Shown here one piece after another: positions 32,948 to 45,491 of a stretch of DNA of 64,000 nucleotides. Origin of the DNA: Colocasia esculenta (Eukaryota > Streptophyta > Magnoliopsida > Alismatales > Araceae); assembly GCA_014218235.1 (NCBI GenBank), contig CM024766.1, positions 20,309,346 through 20,373,345 of the forward strand, read 5' to 3'. The stretch's first letter is position 1. Each line of letters starts with the position of its first letter. The notes under the pieces were generated by a model. That model was given only the letters and a program-made list of their open reading frames with translations. It had not been told where the DNA came from and did no database searches. The position numbers and the translations under genes are program-made.

Positions 32948-35900
32948 TCAAGAAGAATGTGGACATTTGCATAAACCAAGCTCTCTTCTTAAAGATGAAA
33001 ATCTGTTTTCTGGAAGAGGCTTAGTGAAGATATCAGCAATTTGATTTTCAGTTGCTATGAAGTGAAGTTCAAAAGATTTCTTAGCAACCTCATCCCTTAA
33101 GAAATGATGCTTGGTATCAATGTATTTTGTACGTGAATGCTGAATTGGGTTTTTAGACAAATTAATAGCACTAGTGTTATCACATAAAATAGGAATGCAT
33201 CCTAACTTATGATTATAGTCTAGGAGCTGGTGTTTCACCCAAAGAATTTGTGTGCCACAACAACCAGCTGCAACATACTCTGCCTCTGCAGTGGATAGAG
33301 CAACTGAGTGTTACTTTTTGGAAGCCCAAGAAATCAAGCATCCACCTAGATATACGCACAAGCCACTAGTACTTTTTTCTATCCAGCTTACAACCCGCAT
33401 AATCAGCATCACAATATGCAATCAAATCTAATTTACAACCAACAGGATACCAAATGCCAAGTTCACATGTTCCAACAAGATATTTAAAAATTCTTTTGAC
33501 AGCTAACATGTGACTTTCTTTAGGATTAGCTTGAAACCTTACACACAAGCACACACTAAATTGAATATCAGGTTTAGAAGTAGTGAGATAAAGTAGAGAT
33601 CCAATCATACCTCTGTAGATCTTTGGGTCTACTGACTTACCAAGTGAGTCTTCCTCTAGTTTTACATTAATTGCAATTGGTGTGCTTGAGTGTTTGAGGT
33701 TCTGAAAGTCAAACCTTTTCAAGAGTTCTTTGACATATTTTGTTTGACTGATGAAGATCCCTTCATTGGTTTGGTTCACCTGCAATCCCAAAATGAACTG
33801 TAAGTCACCCATTAAACTCATTTCAAACTCAGTTTTCATTTAGTCAGCAAATTCAGTGCACAAACCTTTATTTGTGGATCCAAAAATTATGTCATCAACA
33901 TAAAATTGGACAACAATGATTTGTTTATTTACTATTTTTGTAAACAAGGTTTGATCAACATTACCTCGAGTGTATCCTTTCCCCAATAAGAATGAGCTCA
34001 AACGGTCATACCAAGCTCTTGGAGCTTGCTTAAGACCATAAAGAGCCTTATGAAGTTTGAAAACATGATCAGGAAATTTTTCATTTTCAAAGCCTGGAGG
34101 TTGTTCTACAAAAACATTTTCTTTGATGTATCCATTCAAAAAGGCACTTTTGACATCCATTTGGTAAACTTTAAATTTCAGAGATGATGCAAAAGCAAGA
34201 AATATCCTCACAGCTTCTAGCCTAGCTACAGGGGCATATGACTCTTCAAAATTAATGCCAAACTCTTGATTGTACCCCTTGACAACGAGTCTAGCTTTAT
34301 TCCTATTAACCTGTCCATTTTCATTCAATTTATTTCTAAACACCCATCTAGTACCAATAACAGATTAGTCACTAGGTCTAGGTACTAATTACCACACTTG
34401 ATTTCTATCGAATTGATGAAGTTCATCATGCATTGCATTGATCCAATCTTCACTCATTAGAGCTTCATCAATTGACTTGGGTTCAATTTGGGAAATTGGT
34501 GCTAGTGGTCTTGATTTATTGTATTCAGAAAAATGATCTAGTTCTAACTCTATCATGCACATTACCAACTACATTCTCAATTGGATGATCTCTTAAAATT
34601 CTGTTTTCAGGAATTACCCTTGAGATGCATTCAAGTCTGGAACAATATTACCTGATCCACTTGTGGTAGGTGAATGGTTGTCAAGAATTTCAAGTGAGTC
34701 TTTATTTTCCGCAATGGTTGGTGAAGATTCAACAATGAAATCATCCTCCTCCTTATTTTGAGGAACTCTGCAGGATGTAGAATCATCAGTTGAAAATGAG
34801 TTTTCATCAAAGACTACATGTGGAGATTCTTTCACAGTTTTATTTTTTAGAATGTACACTCTAAAAGCTCTAGAGATTTCTGAATAACCAAGGAAGATGG
34901 CTTCATGACTTTTAGCATCCAATTTATCAAGATTTTCTTTATTGTTATTATTTAAAAGCATTTGCACCCAAAGACATTAAAGTAAGATAAAGTTGGCTTT
35001 TTGTTTTTCAACAGTTCATAGGGGGTTTTTCTGATTTTTGGTTTGACCAATGCTCTGTTTAGAATGTGATTTGCTGTGTTTATAGCTTCAGCCCAGAAGG
35101 ATTTGGGCAGTTTGCTTTCCAAGAGCATGGACCTAGCCATTTCCACAAGTGTTCTATTCTTCCTTTCCATAACTCCATTTTGTTCTGGAGTTCTTGGAGA
35201 AGAAAATTTGTGAACAATGTTTAGTTCAGCACACAAATTAGAGAAAGTTTTGTTTTCAAATTCACCCTCATGATCAGTTAAAATGGATTTGATTTTATGT
35301 GAAAAACCTATTAAGGCAGAGGTGCAGAAGTTCCTGAATTCTAGGCAAGCATCACTCTTGTGGGATAGAAAAATAACCCATGTATATCTAGTAAAATCAT
35401 CAATGATGACAAAACCATATCTTTTGCCACTTAGACTAAGAATCCTTGTTGGCCCAAAAAGGTCTATATGAAGTAATTCTAGTGGCTTAGAAGTGAGTAC
35501 ATCATTGAAGGTTTTAAAAGATTTTCTGGTTTGTTTTCCTTGAGCACATATCCCACAAAGTTGATTATCAATGTTTGGAAAAGATTCAGGAAGTTTTTTA
35601 ACTAGATTTAGCCTTAAAAGTTTGTTTATTGTGTTGAAACTTGCATGACCAAGTCTTTTATGCCATGTCTATGCAATTTCATCTTTATTTGCAACTAGAC
35701 AAATGCTTTCAGCAAAATTTTTATCAAGATTGATCATGTAGACATTGTTCTCTTTTTTGCCAAAGAATTTTATTTTTTCAGTTGAACAATCAATTATTTT
35801 GCAGAAATCAGATTCAAACACAACCTTGTGACCTTTGTCACACAATTGACTTATGCTCAACAAATTATAATTCAAACCATCAACTAACAAAACATTTTCA

Positions 35901-36070
35901 ATTGAGTTTGAGGATGATTTACCAACCTTTCCAGATCCAATGATTTTCCCTTTATTTTTACCTCCAAATGTGACAGATCCTCCCTCCTTTTCAATCAGAA
36001 ATGAGAATTTTGTTATGTCTCCTGTCATGTGTCGTGAACACCTACTATCAAGAAACCATATATTGGAATT
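32948..36070 (-). pseudogene. pol: S2 pol, heavily mutated
   Basis: Open fragments give protease (36070-35669), integrase (35236-34952), linker (34967-34614), RT (34343-33840 and 33839-33366) and RNase H (33238-32948). The protease triad reads D-S-R instead of D-S-G (Arg codon at 36041-36043). The integrase keeps SSPRTPEQNGVMERKN; the RT keeps MDVKSAFLNG and YVDDIIFGS. Stops and frameshifts separate the parts, and the second integrase Asp region near 35270 is damaged. Colinear with S1 pol throughout. Confidence 0.9.
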
Positions 36071-38280
36071 GGGTGCACGACCTTACTGCAAAGATTTGAT
36101 CAGAGAAGAAAAGATTTTGGTACCCAAACATGTTGGGACCATCAGTTTGTTTGAGCAGAAACAACAAATCTTTTCTAATCCACATTTGAGTTATTTTTGG
36201 ATTTTGCTTTGTTTTAGAAGTGATTTCTTTTTTTGGCATTCTAACATTTATTTTTGGAATGAAAACATCAGTGTTCTTTCTTTCATGAGCATGGAGGTTA
36301 TGCATCTTGGGATGATCATAGTTGTATGGAAATCCAAACCAAGACTTCTGTTGATATCTTGGAAATTGTGGGTAGACAAATTGTGAATGGTACCAAGGAG
36401 GATTATGATACCATTGATTCCAAGAGTTAATCCAATCAGAATGATGTGTTGTCTTGGATCTCCAATAGTCATCATGAAAGTTTGTTTGTGTTTTTATAAT
36501 TTTTCAGATTTTTATTTGAGTTTTTGTTCAACTGGTTGTTATTTTTCACAATTGGATAGGTCGACATGTTTTGTACTGGTGTCGACCTGCCTTGTTTCTT
36601 TTCACTTTGATTTTTGCTCATTTCAGAGGTTTTCTTTGGCACTTGTGTATTTTTGTTTCCTGTTCTAGTACTTTTGACAAAATTTACTAAGGAAATTTTT
36701 GTAGATTTTTCTTCCTTTTCAGAAGATTTATTCTTCTCTGAATTTTTAGGAATGAATCCCGGACCATGTTTGTTGCCTTTCATTTTCACTCCTAGAAATG
36801 CATCAAGATTTTCCTTTCCATTTGTAAATTTTTTAATAACTTGTTCCTTTTCTTCCAATAAGCTCTTAAGCTTCAAAATTTCATCATTAACTTGTTGCTT
36901 TTCCTTTTGTTGCAATTCCATTTTTTAGAAAGTTTCTCAAAATCATTATTGGCCTTTTGAGATGCAAGTTTGAATTCATCAATTTCGTTCAAAAGTTCTT
37001 ACTTTTCTTCATTGAGTTCATATACTTTATTTTCAAGTTCAGAAATTCTTCTATTCAATGAAGTATCATGCATGGTATTTTCAAATTTCTTTTTCAGATG
37101 TTTGTTTTCTTTTCTTATTTCAAAATATTTATCAACCAACTCAGCATATGCATCTTGCCAATCTTCAATAGAGTATTGTTCAAAAGAAGAACCTACCTTT
37201 CCATCGCTGCTGTTGGCCATAAAGCATAGCTCCTCATTCCCTAAACTTGAGGACTTCTCTTCTTCATCCTCACTTTGGTCTTCATCTGACCAAGTTGCTA
37301 TCATAGCTTTAGGTTTCTTCATTTTGTTGTTCTTTTTGTACTTGTCCTTTTTATTCTCAGGACATTCCCCTTTCATATGTCCTGCCTTGTTGCACCTGTA
37401 ATAAACAACAACCTCATCAGTTTTTTGATTTCTACTAGAATTGACATTTGAAGAAGAAATATTCCTTTTGCCAGAAGAAAATTTCTTCTTTCCAGTGAAT
37501 CTTCCTTTTCTTGATTTTAAAAATTTTCTGAATTGCCTAGTCATGAGGGCAAGTTCATCCTCATTGGACTCAGACTCTTCATAACTTGATTTCTCTTGAC
37601 TTTTCTCTTTGTTACTTGATGAAGCCTTAAGTGCTACCGGTTTGGCCTTAAGCATATGTTCTTCACTTCTTTTTAAATTTATTTCATAAGTCATTAAAGA
37701 CCCTATGAGTTCATCCAAAGAGATTTTTGATAAATCCTTAAAATCTTCAATCACTGTGGCCTTTGTATGCCAGATAGATGATAGAGAGCGCAAAAGTTTT
37801 CTTACCAAATTAGCATCAGTGTACTCTTTACCTAGTGCCTTCAGTCCATTGACGATTGTCATAAACTTCAGAAATTGATTCGTTAGATTTCATCATAAAC
37901 AATTCATATTCAGAAACAAGTATGTTTGCTTTGGTTTCCCTAACTTGAGAAGTTCCCTCATACATTAATTCAAGTTTATCCCACATTTCTTTAGTCGATT
38001 TACACATGGATATTCTTGAATATTTTTTAGGGTGGACTGCACACTAAAGCATGTTCATGGCACTATAGTTAAGAGTAGCTCTCCTAATTTGTTCTCTAGT
38101 CCAGTTCTCTTCATCTCCTTGATTTTCATAAGGACCGACTTCAACTACCTTCCAGATTTCATAGTTTTGAGCCCTAAGAAAAACTTGCATGCGATTCTTC
38201 CAATAAGAGTAATCCGACCCATTGAAAAATGGTGGCCTATTAATGGAATGGCCTTCGGCAATAAATCCTCGAGAATCCAT
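36071..38280 (-). pseudogene. gag: S2 gag, degraded
   Basis: The start codon is at 38280 (MDSRGFIAEGHS), then PFFNGSDYSYWKNRM as in S1. The UBN2-like region is broken near 38040 and 37870. The zinc knuckle near 37410-37370 reads Y-Y-R-C-N-K-A-G-H-M-K-G-E-C, so its first Cys is lost. An acidic coiled-coil tail runs 37300-36480. Near 36560-36586 the coding sequence itself contains two GTCGAC words 21 bp apart. Confidence 0.85.
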
Positions 38281-38375
38281 TAAGCGAAATGAAAGATAGT
38301 GATAGAACACTCAAGCAATTCAAGCAAGTGAGATGCAAAAATCACTCAAATCAGATCAGAAATAGATATAAACCC

Positions 38376-38387
38376 GCTCTGATACCA
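38376..38387 (-). other. Primer binding site, S2
   Basis: TGGTATCAGAGC on the minus strand, two bases inside the 5' LTR. Confidence 0.95.
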
Positions 38388-38389
38388 AT

Positions 38390-39880
38390 TGTAGGATCGA
38401 ATAGATGGATGGATCAGATCTAGAAGGGGGGGTTGAATAGATCTGACACCAAATAATGCGGAAGCATAAGCAATTCAAAATTGCTTCGAATTAAAGATCA
38501 ATTTACACAACCAATTTGCTGATCTGAAGTGTGAGTGTGTGAGGCAATTGCACAATTAGTGTGTGTGCGAAATCCTACGCAAGCATCTAACGCAGAAAAG
38601 CAGATCAAACCATTGCACATAGAATTTTTTAGGTGGTTTGGAAATCACACAAGTGATTCCAACGTCCACCCCTCACACAGTGAGGACACACTACTCAAAT
38701 TTGAGTACAACTCACACTCGAGCACGACGACTCCAACACATTTGAGCTTGATGGCTCACACAAAAACTCCAGAGCACAACCGCTCTAGAACCTGAGCACA
38801 CTTGCTCAACCACACACTGAGTGTTCAACTCACCAAAACCGAGCTCGACGGCTCACAAAACACAAGCTAGATCAAGACCAACATAAATCAGATCCTCTAG
38901 CAATTGATTCAAGACAGATTCATTCACAAAAATTTATGCAACACTTTATGCACAAATCTCATGGATGAATCGAAAGAACAAGTTCAAAATAGTGGGAAAT
39001 AGATACAGTATTTGTGTTCTTCGATGGAGATTTCTTGTAGAAGGTTGAATTTAAGAAACTTGGTGATGCCCTTAATCACTTGGCGATGCTCTGCTCCAAT
39101 GGCCTTTGAATCGCCAGAAATTCTCTTCAATTGCTTGCTTCTGCTGGATCTGCTTCTTTGAGAAGTGCTCCAACTCCTTCTTCAGAGCTCTCCTTCACTC
39201 CCTCGTGCTTTTTCAAGGAAAGAGATGGATCACCGCAGCAACGAGATAAGCAAGAGCAGGAGATGCCTCTTTTTCCGCCAAAACTTTTTGCTAGAGTTTT
39301 CTGGATTCTTCTTCTTGTTGGGGGGCCAATAATTGGGAATATATATAGCCCCATAAGTCCAATAGTACCCTTGGAGTGCATGGGCACACGATCGAAGACA
39401 ACTTCCCTTGAACCCCAAGCGGCCACGTGTCTAGATAAATCAGGTGTTGAAGCTTTAGCCGAAGTGTGTTGACACCACTTTGCCTGTGTGTCGACACCCT
39501 GTCCCAAACACAAAACAGGTCTCCTGGAAACTTGAACTAGTGTCGACACCACCAATGAGTGTGTCGACACCACTTGACCCTGTCTTCAAAAAGGGCTTCT
39601 GGGACAGTGAGCCAGTGTCGACACCACCAAGGGATGTGTCGACACCACTATGGAAAACTTGTGTAAACCTGAAAATATTGAGTGTAAGTCATTAACACAT
39701 GATATTATCATCAAAGTAAGAGATATGAAATATTAAAAACATGTTACTTAGGCATTGTTGTGACATGAAAAATATGTGTAACATGTTCTACACATTATTC
39801 ACAAAATCACAAAGTGTCATCATCAAAACTAGGGAGAGACAAATATTAATTGTTTAATTCCAAACACACTCAACCCAACA
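38390..39880 (-). repeat. S2 5' LTR
   Basis: 1491 bp; matches 29043-30551 apart from roughly 50 substitutions and small gaps, the largest near 38540. Same TATA box, G-box and palindrome order. Confidence 0.95.
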
Positions 39881-41113
39881 GATGTCATGATGGGTGAGTA
39901 TGGGATGGCATGGTGCAGTGGCATGGGAGAGGGAGTTGTTCTTGTGGAAGTGGTGCGAGTTGGCTTGGTAGAAGTGGTGAGGATGAGTAATGGTCAGTGG
40001 AGTGGGTAGGTGTGGGACGGTGGATAACATCAACTTGGACGTGGGTCTGGACTCCCTCATAGGTGGGCCCTTGAAATGTGTAACTGGGTTGTTGGGCCTC
40101 AAACAGGGATGGCACGGGACAGTCACTGAGTTGGGTTTTAACAAAGTGAGCATGGCTGTATAATTGTTGCATAGATGTAATGTTGTTCATAGCCAAGATT
40201 TGGCGGTACATGGGTGTTGCATTGGAAATAATGAGCTTGATCTTGTCCTCTTCTGGGAGGTGCATTTGGGCATGTGTGGACATTTGACGCCACCGGTCAG
40301 CATAAGTTGCAAATTCTTCATCAGGCTTCATCTGCTCAGCCACCAGATCGGCCATTGAATACTTAGGCCCGGCCCAGCCTTGATATTGTTGCATGAATTT
40401 GACCTTGACCACTTCAAAATCTTCAACTTCATTGGGAGGCATGGAATGAAACCACTCTAGAGCGGGCCCGTCCACCGACCGCCTGAAAAGGTAAGCTAAT
40501 AAACGGCGATCATGTTGGTAGGACACCGAGTCATAGAGGAACTCCTTCAGATGGATGTAAGGGTCTCCCGCTCCACTATATTTGTGATAGACAGGAAGCT
40601 GAGAAAGAGGAGGGATTCAAAGACCATGGAAATCAGGAAGAGTATCATTGAAGGAGGGTTTGGGATTTAATTGCCTCTGCAAGTCACTAAGCTATCGCTT
40701 CATGGACTCGAACTCGGATTGGAAGTCTTGAGTTGAGGTGGATTGTGGATAGTGAGGGCCAGCTTGGGCATGAGAGCATAATCGAGAGTCAAGGTCCGGA
40801 CCAGAATGAGCATAATGGGCTGGTCGTAATGATGAGGACTGAACAGAAGAGTGGCCCAATCTAGGAGTGACCATGTGAGGAGATTTAGCATGAAAAGGAT
40901 CATGTGGGCTTATTGGGCCCGTCCCAGAAGAAGTCCGTAGAGCAAAGGTTGATAAAAATTCGCGGCCTCATCGGAGGAGGAGGGTGACGAGACGACGTCG
41001 GAAAAGGTGGCCCGATGGGCCCTGGGCCGGGCTGAATTCGAAAGAAACTCATGAGACAAGGGGTCTGCATGAGGAGGAGAGGTTGGAGGATAGGTGAAAT
41101 GGAAAGGAGCCAT
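39881..41113 (-). pseudogene. gag: Tat A gag, N-terminal part
   Basis: Structural protein of the particle. The likely start is the ATG at 41113. The Ty3 retrotransposon gag domain is clear at 40526-39985 (FRRSVDGPALEWFHSMPPNE, then PKYSMADLVAEQMKPDEEF and YADRWRQMS). It matches Tat B 53340-53690 closely. At least two stops interrupt the N-terminal third (around 40693 and 40616). S2 inserted at 39880, separating it from the knuckle-bearing half at 29042-28490. Confidence 0.85.
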
Positions 41114-42248
41114 GAGAGGATGAGAAATGGTGGAATTAAAGAGGATACACTTTAAAATACAAATAAGGAATACAACAACAGTTACAAACACATAAGAAGT
41201 GGATGAGAAAAGGAGTTCTCAAGCAAACACCAAAGTTAACATGATACGCGTCAGGATTGTAGGGTTATCACTTAGCCTTTTTAATGGATTGATTTAATTG
41301 AATTACACTCGCCTAAAGAAGGACCCTAATGGGTGTGTACTCAAGTACTCTGGGATGACTAAGGGGGGACACAACTCACGCGTAAGACGGCCTAAACTAA
41401 GGGTATGACAGGTATAACCAGCGTGGCAAACCGCAACGTGCGTACGGCCACGGGGACTTACGGAGGTCCTCGGTAGGCGGCCCTGGTCAGCCCACGAGTG
41501 CTCGCAGGTGAGAGGGTCTGCTCTACCAAGGGCGAACACCTAAACTGCATGGAACAATAGTGTATGCATGATCCTATGCGCACTGAGGTGCATGCAAAGT
41601 TTAACTAAAACTAACAAACAGTGACTGTGAGGTCTCTGTTGACTTCGCCGCGACCAGGTACGTCGTGACCTTATCGCGAATGGAAACCCGGGCGCGATGA
41701 CAGTTGAGTGCAGAAACATACAACCACACGCAAATAAGTGGCAAACAAACTAACCCTAACCACAGCACAAGCATGGTATGAAGTAAGCTACAAAGAAAGA
41801 CTCCCTAAACAAACAGAAACCGACACATGAACTAAAAATAATAACACACAATGCGTACCTCAGGACGCGTCCCCGAACACCGGCGCTACACTATCGCGGC
41901 CCTACGATCCGCCGCGATCAGATCTAGAAATAAACAGTACAAGTAAAAGAAAAACCCGAACCCGAGCAGGACTGTAACAAATACAAATGCGAATATACAT
42001 GGCAGAACAACCTCATCAAGACATAGATGCACCCAAAGTGAAAGAACAGTGCATGGGCTGAGAGAAGATCGCGTACCCATAGTCGTGTTCGCCGTTATAG
42101 ACAAGATACGGTCGTGGCCGCGCGATGCGCCACATTACAAACCGGACACAAAAGGACAAAAAATTACACCTAATAGGGTTCTACAAGGCATTTAAACAAA
42201 TCAACATGGCAGGCAAACAAGCAACAATCACGAGGTTCGCACTGAAGG
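41114..42248 (-). other. Tat A leader (5' untranslated region)
   Basis: The stretch between primer site and gag is about 1.1 kb. It is CG-rich in places (GTCGCG-type words near 41645-41700 and 41875-41920) with no conserved protein. Tat B has a leader of similar length with the same kinds of words. Confidence 0.6.
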
Positions 42249-42268
42249 TCCCACCATGATCGCCAAAA
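42249..42268 (-). other. Primer binding site, Tat A
   Basis: TTTTGGCGATCATGGTGGGA on the minus strand starts two bases after the 5' LTR. The TTTTGGCG start is usual in Tat/Athila elements; the exact tRNA needs a database match. Confidence 0.7.
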
Positions 42269-42270
42269 GG

Positions 42271-43689
42271 TGTAATCACGGGGTTGTGCACACCTCGAAA
42301 CATGTTTTAAAAATTAACTAAGGGGCATGGAAATATGGAGGATGTGACCGCCACCTAACACGTTGCCATGGATAAGAACTACGTAGGCTAACTATGCTAG
42401 GAAAAGGAAGAGAACTGGGCACTAACCTTTGTCGCGACGGGTCTCCCCGCCACGATAAGATTGGTGTCGCGGTGCCCTAATAGGGCGTGTTAAGCCTGTC
42501 GCGACGCCCTTTCCTGCTGCATTCTCTGCAGTGCGGGTGAAAGTTGGTGTGGACCTTCTTCCCGTCCTCTGGCCGGCCAGAGAACAAGATCTCCTCGTTA
42601 GATGTTGCTTGGGTGCCTGCCAAAACAAAGAAAACAAACAAATAGACCCTGTTAGAACATATTAGGTGTAGTATCTATACAAAAATGAAAGGAAAGGTGA
42701 GAGCATGGAGGGAACGGACCTGGGGTGGTTTTTAAACCCCTTGGGTAGTAGGAAAACATGGGAAGGAATAGGAAATGCTCCTATCTAAAAACAACAAATA
42801 ATATGCATGAAAGGGAAATGAGGAAGGAAGGGAAGAAGGAGCCCCAAATGGGGCGACTCCCTAGCGTTGTATGGTGTCCTTGAGTGCTGGAGAAGTTGTG
42901 GACGAAGTGGAAGTCGCCCTCCTCACACACCAAGCTCTTTGGATGAAGAAATGAGCATAGCTTGATGAAGTGAATGTGAGGAAATGTGAGGGAAAGGGAG
43001 AGCTACGGGCTAAGTGTCTAGCCTGGAGAGAATTCGGCAGCACTTCGTCACAAAATCGGGGCTCTCTCCTCTTCTGAAGGAGAAGAGGTATTTTTATAGA
43101 ATAGGATAGAGAATATCCCATCCATAGGAGATAATGGCCAAAAATAAGATGATAAATGCATGTAAATCCGCATGGGAAAGTCCTAGGGAGGTTTCGAAGG
43201 GTTCTGGAACCTCAAACCGCACTTAGGGGGGTTGGGAGGCTGCATGGGATGAAGATAAGGCCAAAGGAGGATAAATAGGAGGTGGTTGCGGAGGCCAGTG
43301 TATGCGGCTGTAGTCACGACGGACCGTAGGGGCGCGACAGCATAGTCTCGATGGCCATGAGCGTTGCGACTCTAAAGTCACGTGCATGGATATGCATGGG
43401 CTGTCGCGATGGCCATGGGTGTCGCGACAAGGGTAACGCGGTGCCCCGACCCGTCGCATTAAGGAAAATCAGATATTATCAAAATATGGATCAAATATAA
43501 AGGAGAATAATGGGCAATGGGGCTTGTGGACTCTTTTAAAAGAATAATGGATGGGATATCATAAAAATCTGGACTATTAATGGGCTCAAAGTAAGGCTAA
43601 TGATGGGCTCAAGGTGAGTGAGCAACTTGGGGCTCATTAAGTTAACAAGAAATGTGGTTCGACCTGTAGGCCAGAATCGGGTGTCTACA
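42271..43689 (-). repeat. Tat A 5' LTR, with intron-like segment
   Basis: 1419 bp. The TATA box (TATAAAAA, minus) is at 43091-43098. Downstream of it lies a segment with donor CAG|GTCCGT at 42719, branch-like TTCTAAC and acceptor TTTTGGCAG at 42617, 103 bp long. The same layout occurs in Tat B and in the solo LTR. Confidence 0.9.
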
Positions 43690-43926
43690 CCCTAGTGTCA
43701 TAGTATTATGTTAGAGTGTTAGTTTAGTCTTTACTTTTATTTCAATGTAATTGGGCCCTATAGAATGGCTCTGATAATAGTGGTTATAACTAGACATTTG
43801 GAAGTTATAATGAGAAGAATTTGCTTTAGTATTTAATCATTGTTCAATGGTTTGATGTCTAGTACTACTCTACACCGTTAACTTGCAACTGCCTCACGTT
43901 CCGATATTCCGCGTCGGGGCGTGACA
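43690..43926 (+). repeat. G 5' LTR, second part
   Basis: Continuation of the LTR beyond Tat A. It ends GGGCGTGACA at 43926, five bases before the primer site. Confidence 0.85.
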
Positions 43927-43930
43927 GTTT

Positions 43931-43945
43931 TGGGGTATCAGAGCC
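43931..43945 (+). other. Primer binding site, element G
   Basis: TGGGGTATCAGAGCC resembles the initiator-Met primer site with two inserted G bases. Confidence 0.7.
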
Positions 43946-44129
43946 TAAGTTGTTCTTAAGTATAGGATGATCTAGGTTGACCTACCTCGACTAGAGTCAA
44001 TTATCCTACTTATGTGAGTTGTGGTTAGAGCCATGGGTAACTAGCTAAAATGAACTCATACACGCATAAATTAAATTCCACATCAATATCATGACAATAA
44101 ATTACTTTTATAGGAACTAAGCAATCAAG

Positions 44130-45490
44130 ATGACTGCTGAACGTGCTCAAATGAGGGGCATGCAATAGACCATTCAAGAACTGACTCGTGTAATTGTGCA
44201 AGCTACCCAAGGTGGTGGGAACCGTGGCGGTGCAGGCGAGCTGCATCGTAACTTCCGGAGTCTGAACCCACCTAGGTTTAGTGGATCCACAGATCCGGAT
44301 GAGGCTGAGCACTGGCTCAAAGAGACGAAAAGAATTTTCCATGTCATGCAATGTGCAGTTGGGGATAAGCTTCTACTAGCCACATTTCAACTTGAAAAGG
44401 ACGCCCGCGCTTGGTGGGAGTCTATGGAAGCGACCCAAGCGAATGGTCAGTTCACTTAGGCCGAATTCAAAGAAGCCTTCAATTCCAAATACTTCTCCGA
44501 GTGTGTGCAAGAAAGGAAGGCCGTGGAATTTACCGCTCTTAAGCAGAGGAGCCTGACAGTGGCCGAGTATAAAGCCCAGTTCTCTAGACTAGCAAGGTAT
44601 GCTGAACACCTGGTGAATACAGAGAGAATGAAGGCTAAGCACTTTCTCAACGGCCTTAAGCCTCAATACATTACCCAACTAGCACCTCTCGACATCCAGA
44701 CCGATGTTGAGATGGTAAAGAAAGCTCAGCCACTGGAAGATGCTATAGACTTCACCAACCGTATCAAAGGGAAGTTCGTAAAGAAAGAAATGTCATCTGG
44801 TCTGTCACCTGTTAAGCCGACCAATGGCAAGAAATGTCCCTTTAACATCACAGAGGGATCCAGCCAAGAAAGGAAACCCACGGTCTTCGTACCCAACACT
44901 CCGGCAAAAAGCAACTGCAAGTATTATGACAGGCCAGGTCACACAGCTGACGAATGCTGGAGGAAAGTCGGCGCATGTCTGCGCTGCGGAAGTCACGAGC
45001 ACCGTATTCCCGATTGCCCGCTTCTGAAAGCACACGAGAGGCACCCTAATGTGCCTAAGAAACAGGGCAGACTGCAAGCCCTGCATGATGAAAAGCCCAC
45101 TGAGGAAGGTGGCGTGGTAGAAGGTACCCTACAAGTTTTCTCCTTATCAACATTTGTTTTATTTGATACTAGAGCAAGTCATTCATTTATATCTCAAAAC
45201 TTTGCTGATACCTTGAATGCTAAACCTATATCCATGCGTTGTGAGTTCTCTGTCACAACACCACTGGGAGAGAAGGAGAAATTGAACAAATACTTCCCAT
45301 CTGCCGATGTAATGATCGGAGACCATAACCTAAAAGCCGACCTAGTGTGTATGCCCATGGAAGGCTATGACATAATCTTGGGAGCCGACTGGTTGTCCAC
45401 TTATGGGGCAAGTGTCGAATATAAGAAAGGAAAAGTTATCTTTAGTGATTTCCCCAAGTTGTCATTCACCGGGATTAGACATAGGAGATA
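44130..45490 (+). pseudogene. gag: G gag and protease
   Basis: From the ATG at 44130 the frame has stops at about 44166 and 44457 and is otherwise open to 45488. Ty3 gag domain: NPPRFSGSTDPDEAEHWL, then LEKDARAWWESM and LTVAEYKAQFSRLARYAEHL. Two knuckles follow near 44915-45020: the first reads C-K-Y-Y (second Cys lost), the second (CLRCGSHEHRIPDC) is intact. The protease core reads LFDTRASHSFI, with D-T-R in place of D-T-G (Arg codon 45171-45173), then YDIILGADWL. The protease should be inactive. Confidence 0.9.
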
Positions 45491-45491
45491 G

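Larger units (their letters stand above)
29043..39880 (-). mobile_element. Sirevirus S2, full-length but degraded (10.8 kb)
   Basis: LTRs 29043-30551 and 38390-39880, flanked by a perfect five-base duplication GATGT (29038-29042 and 39881-39885). Primer site, gag, pol, remnant third ORF and two polypurine tracts are all in Sirevirus order. LTR copies differ by roughly 3-4% by eye, so S2 is older than S1. It lies in the gag of Tat A. Confidence 0.95.
8127..43689 (-). mobile_element. Tat-type Ty3 element Tat A, hosting S1 and S2
   Basis: The LTRs at 8127-9543 and 42271-43689 begin TGTAATCACGG and end GTGTCTACA on the + strand. The primer site beside the right copy and the purine tract beside the left copy set transcription on the minus strand. 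Five-base flanks are CCCCA and CCCTA. Once S1 and S2 are removed, about 13 kb remains: leader, gag, a Pro-rich region, a minisatellite, a 3' non-coding region and an antisense intron-containing gene. No RT, RNase H or integrase was found, so Tat A looks non-autonomous. The primer site resembles that of Tat/Athila elements (TTTTGGCG). Confidence 0.85.
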
